Source of the DNA: Allium sativum
Lineage: Eukaryota; Streptophyta; Magnoliopsida; Asparagales; Amaryllidaceae
Assembly (NCBI GenBank): GCA_030737875.1
Contig: CM060915.1
Coordinates: 635,316,786-635,380,785, forward strand
DNA length: 64,000 nt
Direction: 5' to 3'
Shown: in pieces, positions 57,057 to 64,000 of the stretch
Layout: each line of letters begins with the position of its first letter
Numbering within the stretch: position 1 is the first letter of the stretch
Translations under genes and position numbers: made by a program
The notes under the pieces: generated by a model
Databases searched by the model: none
The model's input: only the letters and a program-made list of their open reading frames with translations
Told to the model about the DNA's origin: nothing

Positions 57057-57293
57057 TGTAACACCCCACGTCCATTAATGTCACTCTCAAGGGGAATGCA
57101 TTAACTTTCATGGAGTATTATTAGTGAATAGAACAGAATAACAAGACAGATACATATATTGGTACTTGAAAATTTTAAAACAACTTTTATTGCAGTAGAG
57201 AAATAGTTTGATTACAACAACATCATAAATCAACAGAAAAACCAAGTACACTTAGTAACCATCTTGACAAATTGTTTTCTGAGTACATAAAGT

Positions 57294-58327
57294 TGTTGGA
57301 TCTCGCAATATGGCGTTTTGATTATGACAACTATACATGTACATATATATTATTATCAATTATTTCTATGTTGCAGGAAGATATTTTTGACAATCAGATT
57401 CAAGGACACAAAACGAAGATCACTTATATGTTGTAAGAGTCTGTTAGTCCTAGATTTATATGTTAAAGTCTTCCTTGATGACACACACACACACGTTTTT
57501 TATATATATAGTTTTCTAATTTAAACAAGGCAAGGAATAGGCAAGAAACAGAAAACAGACGTCTGGTCTGAAAAATTCAGATGTCTGTTTGCTGAAACAG
57601 AATGTTTTTAAATACAATATTCAGACGTCTGGTTGATATATTTCAGACGTCTGAAATGCCCCCGAAATACACTATTTCCTTTCTGACTTGATTTTTAAAA
57701 TAAACAGACATCTGAATTTTATTTTCAGACATCTGAATTTCGAAGAGTTGCATCCTTTATGAAGAGATACAACTATTTAATCCATATCTCTTCATCAAAA
57801 CCTTTCGTGATCAGTTGTATCTTTTTATATATTATAAATAGAGGGTTGATTAATTATTCCAATCACCGAATTTTATTCTATTTCTCTCTATCTTATTCAA
57901 AGCTCTCTAAATTCTAAAAAGATATCTACTTTCATACTTGAGACTTTTAAACTTCCATATTCCTTCACGCACTTCACGATTATCATCAAGGAAAGGCTAT
58001 AGGAAGGGTGTACTTAATATTCGACAATCCGTGTTATCAAGAACACAAAAGAGTCAACAATTATTCTGTATTAGTGAAGACCTCTTCAGTGGTTGAGGCA
58101 AGAAATCCCGTTCACTGGTTCGGGTAATTGTGAACCTATTCCTCCGGGTGAAGTGAGGGTTTTAGTGTTAGTGAAATACCAGAAGTGAGTCTGGGACTGG
58201 ACGTAGGACAGTGGTCCGAACCAGTATAAATCGACTGTGTGATTTACTGCTTACTACTATATATATATATATATTACATCCTATTCTCCATACTACACGT
58301 ACCTATACCGCTTCATAGCCTCTTTCA
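57294..58327 (+). repeat. Copia E 5' LTR
   Basis: TATAAATA at 57833-57840. Six CAGACGTCTG-type palindromes upstream of it (57556-57735). CT-rich leader and GGACTGGACGTAGGACAG motif in R/U5. Confidence 0.93.
57556..57735. promoter_or_regulatory. Six CAGAYRTCTG palindromes in copia E U3
   Basis: Starts at 57556, 57578, 57622, 57644, 57705 and 57726, so spacings are 22, 44, 22, 61 and 21 bp, close to whole numbers of double helical turns. Three copies are the perfect CAGACGTCTG with an ACGT core. The same six positions recur in the 3' LTR (60561-60740). Probably protein-binding sites for the LTR promoter 100-280 bp downstream; inferred. Confidence 0.65.
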
Positions 58328-58329
58328 AT

Positions 58330-58341
58330 TGGTATCAGAGC
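58330..58341 (+). promoter_or_regulatory. Primer binding site of copia E (initiator Met tRNA)
   Basis: TGGTATCAGAGC, 2 bp after the 5' LTR end. Confidence 0.92.
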
Positions 58342-58378
58342 TTGGTATTCTAGAGATCGTAACAACATTCTAGAATAA

Positions 58379-59116
58379 ATGACAATAAAGAAATCTAGTA
58401 AAGGCATTAGAAAGTGGAAGAACAACAAAGCAGAAGCGACGGAGAAAGAAAGCAAATGTTTAATGGCTAAAGTGAGATCATAATCGGTATGTGAGGATTC
58501 ATTATATAAAGATCTTTTATTAGACCACGAAAAATTATTAAAAGATTTTAAAAGTTTGGGTAAACTTAATGCAATTATTTTAGCCAAGTCTAAAAATTGT
58601 GAGCAAGAAAATTCCAAATTAAAAGAAGAAAACAATTTTTTAGTCAAACAAGCCAAATGTTTTGAAAATACCTTAGAAGAGCTTGTTTTTCAAAAAGATT
58701 TCCTCCAAAAAGAAAATGAGCAACTAGAAGATAAAAACAATGTTCTTTTAAAGGAAATCGATCTCTTGAAAAATAGAAATGAATCATTAGAAGATTCTTT
58801 AAATAATTCTAATTTTTTAGTTTTGTCTCTTGAAAAAGAGAATGGAGCTTTAACTGAAAAGAATTTAGAATTATCTAAAGAATATGAGTTTTTAAAGGTT
58901 AATAATAATACTTTGCAAACTGAAACGTCTGATTCGAATGAAAATTTTGAAAAATTACACTCTTCTTTAGTTAATTCAGGATCTCAAATTTGTCGTCTCG
59001 AAAATGAGAATAGTACTTTAAAAAGGGAGACTTCTGAATTAAATAAGAAAATTGGTTTACTAGATTGCAAGACTTCTTTTGAAAATTTCAATCACGACTT
59101 TTGGAATCAAATTTGA
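58379..59116 (+). pseudogene. Copia E partial gag: coiled-coil segment
   Basis: ATG at 58379 opens a frame with a basic start (KKSSKGIRKWKNNKAEATEK) and the KCLMA motif that follows the zinc knuckle in SIRE-type gag. A TAA at 58481-58483 (codon 35) interrupts it. From 58484 the same frame runs to TGA at 59114-59116. It is almost entirely heptad-like coiled coil rich in E, K, N and L (NSKLKEENNFLVKQAK, LQKENEQLEDKNNVLLKEID, SLEKENGALTEKNLELSKEY). Coiled coils in this gag class are thought to help particle assembly. About 180 residues remain after the stop. N-terminal capsid homology is missing. Confidence 0.75.
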
Positions 59117-59530
59117 AAAATGTACAAATAGTTCGCAAAATTTAATAAAGGTCAAAATGATTTAAATAATATTTTATCTTGCTCTAGACCTTTACACGAT
59201 AAAAGTGGCTTAGGGTATAATAAAACTAATCATAGAACTAGTACTAGATATGCTTTCATGTATAACAAAAGTTTAACTGCTAGTACAAAAGCACGTGTAA
59301 CTCGAAGATCAAATTTCTATAGAAATTCAAATGCTTCTATGACTAGAAACATTTATAATAGAAGTACAAAAAGAAATTTTAATAGAAATTATCTAAGTAT
59401 TTGGGTTCCTGTAAATTGGAAAAATAGAGAAAAATATATTGATGATTATTTTGATTTAGTAGTTAAAAATAAAAACTTTATTTTCAAAGGTACCATTAAA
59501 CCCTTGTGGGTATGGTTACCTTCTCTCTAA
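59117..59530 (+). pseudogene. Copia E gag C-terminal remnant
   Basis: In another frame the sequence continues the family order: FNKGQNDLNNILSCSRPLHD, KSGLGYNKTNHRTSTRY, an Arg/Asn-rich stretch (59258-59400), IWVPVNWKNREK and KGTIKPLWVWLP, echoing the KGxxKxxWVPK motif just before the copia protease. Homology ends there; no protease active site follows. Confidence 0.65.
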
Positions 59531-59689
59531 CCCCTGGACCCTAACAGAGAAAGTGGGTACCAAAGTATATATGTAATATTTGTTGCAGGTACACCACAAC
59601 AAAAAGGAGGGTATTTCAGTATCTCTAATATCTTTGAAAACTGAGCTCAAAGCTAAATCAGGGAATTTGGGAAAACAATAGTCAAATAC

Positions 59690-60300
59690 TTAGGGGGAGA
59701 AATATTCATATATCACACATTAAGGTGAAGAAAATAAAGAGAAGACGACGATATTGATTACATTCCCTCATTCTTTTTTATAATGACAAAGGGGGAGAAA
59801 TTCATGTGTATATTGATAGAGGAGGATGTTATAGAAAGAATATATTTTTAAATTGAATAGTTGTCATCATCAAAAAGGGGGAGAATGTTAGAAGCTCTAC
59901 TGTTGGATTTTGATGACAACAACTATACAATTATACCAAAGAACCTCTAAGCTAACTTGCAGGTACATGGGTATCAAAAAGATAAAAAGAAGTAAGTTCA
60001 ATACGAAGATACATAGTACAAAAGAGGATAAAAGCATATATATGAAGGATGCTAACCAATTATATTATGGCGCTTGAAAATCTATTTGGACTCTAAATGA
60101 TGGAAGAAGACAAGAAGAAACGGACTCAAGAGCTTCAGAAGAACTTATATCATAAGTTGCGTTTACATAAAGTCATTATAGTCTAGAAATGTTAAAGCCC
60201 TACAAATTAACTTCAAAATTCTAGAGATCGTACATGTCACATATATGCATATTGACGGGGGAGTCACATATATAGTTGTCATTATCAAAAAGGGGGAGAA
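59690..60300 (+). repeat. Serial polypurine tracts and internal LTR-start-like copy in copia E
   Basis: Four AGGGGGAGAA tracts: 59692-59701, 59788-59800, 59872-59885 and 60287-60300. The last two share the context ATAGTTGTCATYATCAAAAA. After the third, TGTTAGAAGCTCTACTGTTG (59886) then TTTTGATGACAACAACTATACA resembles the true LTR start (TGTTGGATCTC...TTTTGATTATGACAACTATACA). The 415-bp piece 59886-60300 therefore looks like the U3 start of a related LTR. Confidence 0.75.
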
Positions 60301-61336
60301 TGTTGGATCTCGCAATATGGCGTTTTGATTATGACAACTATACATGTACATATATATTACTATCAACTATTTCTATGTTGCAGGAAGATATTTTTGACAA
60401 TCAGATTCAAGAACACAAAACGAAGATCACTTATATGTTGTAAGAGTCTGTTAGTCCTAGATTTATATGTTAAAGTCTTCCTTGATGACACACACACACG
60501 TTTTTTATATATATAGTTTTCTAATTTAAACAAGGCAAGGAATAGGCAAGAAACAGAAACCAGACGTCTGGTCTGAAAAATTCAGATGTCTGTTTGCTAA
60601 AACAGAATGTTTTTAAATACAATATTCAGACGTCTGGTTGATATATTTCAGACGTCTGAAATGCCCCTGAAATACACTATTTCCTTTCTGACTTGATTTT
60701 TAAAATAAACAGATATCTGAATTTTATTTTCAGACATCTGAATTTCGAAGAGTTACATCCTTTATGAAGAGATACAACTATTTAATCCATATATCTTCAT
60801 CAAAACCTTTCGTGATCAGTTGTATCTTTTTATGTATTATAAATAGAGGGTTAATTAATTATTCCAATCACCTAATTTTATTCTAATTCTCTCTATCTTA
60901 TTCAAAGCTCTCTAAGTTCTAAAAAGCTATCTACTTTCATACTTGAGACTTTTAAACTTCCATATTCCTTCACGCACTTCACGATTATCATCAAGGAAAG
61001 GCTATAGGAAGGGTGTACTTAATATTCGACAATCCGTGTTATCAAGAACACAAAAGAGTCAACAATTATTCTGTATTAGTGAAGACCTCTTCAGTGGTTG
61101 AGGCAAGAAATCCCGTTCAGTGGTTCGGGTAATTGTGAACCTATTCCTCCGGGTGAAGTGAGGGTTTTAGTGTTAGTGAAATACCAGAAGTGAGTCTGGG
61201 ACTGGACGTAGGACAGTGGTCCGAACCAGTATAAATCGACTGTGTGATTTACTGCTTACTACTATATATATATATATATATATTACATCCTATTCTCCAT
61301 ACTACACGTACCTATACCACTGCATAGCCTCTTTCA
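60301..61336 (+). repeat. Copia E 3' LTR
   Basis: 1036 bp; palindromes at 60561, 60583, 60627, 60649, 60710 and 60731 with the same spacing as in the 5' LTR; TATAAATA at 60838-60845. Few differences from the 5' LTR. Confidence 0.93.
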
Positions 61337-62331
61337 AAAGTAAAAAAGCATAACCCCAACATAAGTAGCCATAAAAGAGATGAGCTGAACTTTACTTTCA
61401 GCAATCCAAGCACTTCCAAAGAGAGAGAAAGATCCAAATCAAGCTCCACTAGCGCCAGTCCCACCCTGAGAACCTGGAGGGGGGGAATAAAAGGGGCGAA
61501 AACAAAGGGGGGTCAGATATAAAGTCTGGCGAGTACCATAACTTTAACAATATAATTATTAAAGTAATTAGGATAAGGCATAAACTGGTAAAATAAGGAA
61601 TGACTGTGAAACAAGTGGGCAAGACAAAACGAACGAGAGGAATATTCTGGCGTTAACCTCACTCCTAATCACTATAGGATAATTACTATACTACATCATT
61701 ACTAGTCACCCAAAAAGTTGATCCCGCCTACTGAACATAATAATCATAATGGTAGTTTCGTGTACCCCTAGCTGTCTTCATAGGTGCCGCCTTCCCTTAT
61801 CTCCACTAGTTGTACCCACTAACCCATGCGATTGGCTCCCTAACTCGTAGATACCCGTGCTGGTCCCACAGTGGGGGTGTATCACTCCCCAAAGTGGCAA
61901 CCCGATACCACGAAAGATGCATGGCTTATATCTACATGGTGAAACAACATCTTACCTACCAGCCCGGGCCCACACACGCACATGAGCCTGTTGGACTTGC
62001 ATTGCCACTGTTAACCCGTTTTGACCTCTTACGATCAAACCCAGTAAGCATGTCCCGTCCCCGATCTAACTCGAGCTTATAAAGATACGTAATGGGTTAC
62101 TGGTTTGAAAAGGGTCCCATATGCTTGACACAAGCTTTCCACCTATGCTTGGTCCCCACTAGAATTTTCCACTTAACCCCTTCTTATTCATGTCTTCTTA
62201 CATGTTTCAATTTGGTTGAGTGTTTCTAATCGTATTTCACATGTCACCCATGTCACCCACTTAACCCCCATGTCCCACCACATGTTTATCTTGGTTAAGT
62301 GTTGCTTAACTCATTATAACCGTAACCTTGT

Positions 62332-62545
62332 AAGACCTCCCACATTAGACTCCTGTTTGCGGTTGCTGGATTTGCCAGGCGGGTCAGGGAAGTCTTATAC
62401 TGCTAACGTGTCTAACCTCGTGACTTTACAATTGGTACGCATTTAATTTATGCCTTTGACCTCTCATATTAGAATACCATTTGTGGTTGCTGGATTTGCC
62501 GGGCGGGTCCGGGCAGTCTTACACCACAAGCGAGTCTAACCTCGT
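62332..62545. repeat. Duplicated hairpin-forming block in LTR D
   Basis: Copy 1 about 62332-62419, copy 2 about 62454-62545. Copy 1 keeps TTAGAC (62345) with GTCTAA (62410); copy 2 keeps TTGTGGT with ACCACAA. It corresponds in position and stem design to 23791-23994 in LTR A despite strong sequence divergence. Confidence 0.65.
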
Positions 62546-63208
62546 GCCTTAGGCGTTTATTATTACACATAATTATTTCACCCCAATTTGAATTAATTAT
62601 CCCTATTCAAATTGTCAATAATTTCCAAATTAATTATATCCATAATTGTCACCTAAATTATGTCCATACTTTTTAGGTATAAAAATTATACCAATTAATG
62701 TCTCAATTTAATTATATACCTTTAAAGTTATTTTATGCCAATTGACAATTTACATAATTATTATTTTCCCATTGTCCCCACGCTATTCGTATGTTCAAAT
62801 ATGAGATATATTAGGCTCGCAAATAGTCTAACTTATAAAAGAGAAACATCACAAATTGCATAATACATAAAAGTAGATCTAACTTGCAAATAGGAATTAT
62901 AACACAAAATTGCATAGCCAATAATTTGCATAGACAATGGTCACATAAAATCATATATTTGCATAAACTACCATGGATCTAAATATAGATCTAAACATGA
63001 AATTGTGAACTTGAATATATGGATTATGGGTCTCACCTAACTTGCATATGTGAATATATTTTTCACCCAAAAATGTGAATATATTTTTCACCTAAACTTG
63101 CATATGGATTTCTACAACTTGCATATGAATTTATCACATGTTTTTCAATAAAACTAGCATATGTATATACTTGATTCACATATAAACTTGTGTACAATTC
63201 ACATATAG

Positions 63209-63455
63209 ACTTGCATAAGATTCATATTCAAACTAGCATACGACTTAACATCCCAAACTTGCATAAAATTCACATACGAATTAGCATACGATTTAACATC
63301 CCAAACTTGCATAAGATTCACATATGAATTAACATATGTAAAAATAGACTTGCATAAGATTCACATACAAACTAGCATATGATTTAACATCCCAAACTTG
63401 CATAAGGTTTCACATACGAACTAGCATATGATTTACATCCCAAACTTGCATAAAA
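63209..63455. repeat. 48-bp tandem repeat, about five units
   Basis: Unit begins ACTTGCATAAGATTCACATA, continues with CRAACTAGCATAYGATTTAA and ends CATCCCAA. One unit is shortened. LTR A has a different array (unit about 70 bp, CAACTTAGCATGATAACTT) in the comparable region. Confidence 0.75.
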
Positions 63456-64000
63456 TGAATCAAGTTAAACATGTATAATTGAACATATGAAATAGATCTA
63501 CCAACATAAGATAAAAAAATTAAACAACATCACGTGATTCAACAGACATGTTCTCATAATCCAATTATAACTCATCATAATTAATTTACTAATTATATTG
63601 TGAAAGAAATTGTACTCACAAAGATAGGTTAGAGAAGAGAATGATTTGTTCGTCTTTTGAATTAGAATTCTGACTTGCTAATCCCTAAGCTTTAGGAAGG
63701 AGAACTATCATAGCCGTAGCATGGTGGCCAGGAGACAAATTTTGTTTAGGTTTAGCGTTTGAGTTTAGGCACTCTTTTATAGAAGTTTGAATCAACCTAA
63801 GCCGTAAGATTATCATAGGAGCAATCCCAAGCATCCAGACTAGATAGAGTTATCTAGAACAGCCACATCAGCCCTAATGATTCAGCAAAGAGTCAGAAAT
63901 CGTCACATTTCATATCTGTCCGAGGGGGGTAGGTCGCCCCTCAGGTCGACCCCCTGGTCGACCTGTATAGGGTAGGTCGCCCCCTGGCCGACCTGGCCTT

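Larger units (their letters stand above)
57294..61336 (+). mobile_element. Copia element E: SIRE-like mini-element with gag coiled coil only
   Basis: LTRs 57294-58327 (1034 bp) and 60301-61336 (1036 bp), both TGTTGGATCT...CTCTTTCA. Primer site is at 58330-58341 and purine tract AAAAAGGGGGAGAA at 60287-60300. Flanks are AAAGT (57289-57293) and AAAGT (61337-61341), a perfect duplication. The 1973-bp interior has only part of gag: a coiled coil followed by the KSGLGY and WVP-type motifs that precede protease in SIRE/Maximus elements. The N-terminal capsid, zinc knuckle and all of pol are absent. It depends on another element for movement. Confidence 0.93.
57057..64000 (-). repeat. LTR D, related to the gypsy A LTR, interrupted by copia E and running off the window
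   Basis: 57057-57293 (TGTAACACCCCACGTCC, GGGGAATGCATTAACTTT) parallels 22705 onward. After the copia insertion, 61342-64000 continues collinear with LTR A: the GTGCTGGTCCCAC block at 61858 versus 23383, the duplicated hairpin block at 62332-62545, and a TATA box at 63774-63782. A GGTCGACC-type array near 63915-63995 matches 25376-25430. By comparison with LTR A about 0.3 kb lies beyond the window. Its interior would lie on one side outside the window or be lost. Small frames at 61810 and 62216 are not supported as genes. Confidence 0.75.

Overview
This window is a block of nested plant transposable elements. I found no complete host gene. It looks like an angiosperm nuclear genome, AT-rich and probably a large repeat-rich one. 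The evidence is Ty3/gypsy chromoviral (Tekay/Del-type) and Athila-type elements, a SIRE-like Ty1/copia element, plant CACTA and Mutator transposase remnants, initiator-Met and Asp tRNA primer sites, and one exon fragment resembling a plant SR140/RRC1-type splicing factor. I cannot name the species.

Left block (1-25706). A minus-strand Tekay-type gypsy element ('A') runs from its 3' LTR (to 3694) to its 5' LTR (22705-25706). It is decayed by at least six in-frame stops and three frameshifts. A CACTA-type element, whose terminus is at 3205, sits inside its 3' LTR. Its 3' untranslated region is split by a 13.9-kb non-autonomous element (4131-18031, duplication AGCAA). That element has two nearly identical 6.4-kb LTRs and only about 1.03 kb of non-coding interior, so it is a LARD-type derivative with unusually long LTRs.

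Middle block (25707-42578). First comes a copia LTR fragment. Then a minus-strand truncated CACTA transposase gene (DUF4218, DUF4216 and Transposase_24 remnants), a 31-bp minisatellite, and a plus-strand Mutator-like transposase pseudogene. That pseudogene is split by a young Athila-type element (32145-41130). The Athila element keeps a 969-codon gag-protease frame but has no reverse transcriptase, RNase H or integrase, and its LTRs carry a tRNA-like Pol III box pair.

Right block (42579-64000). A relic LTR with a short interior and a second LTR fragment is interrupted by a nearly intact plus-strand Tekay element ('B', 47032-56798, duplication CCTGG). B's 1453-codon gag-pol frame has a single in-frame TAG, at the RNase H/integrase junction. 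Element A has a TAG at the same codon. Further right is a long LTR related to that of A (57057 to the window end), carrying a 4.0-kb SIRE-like copia mini-element (57294-61336, duplication AAAGT) that retains only a coiled-coil part of gag.

Non-coding organisation recurs. Palindromic motif arrays or inverted repeats occur in the U3 of several unrelated LTRs, commonly just upstream of a TATA box. A TTTCGGGGACGAAA-like palindrome lies 18-21 bp before four different LTR starts. Polypurine tracts are repeated, and a tandemly duplicated hairpin-forming block is shared by two LTR families. Coordinates, target-site duplications and motif spacings were read directly. Clade assignments come from recognised family motifs, without any database search.
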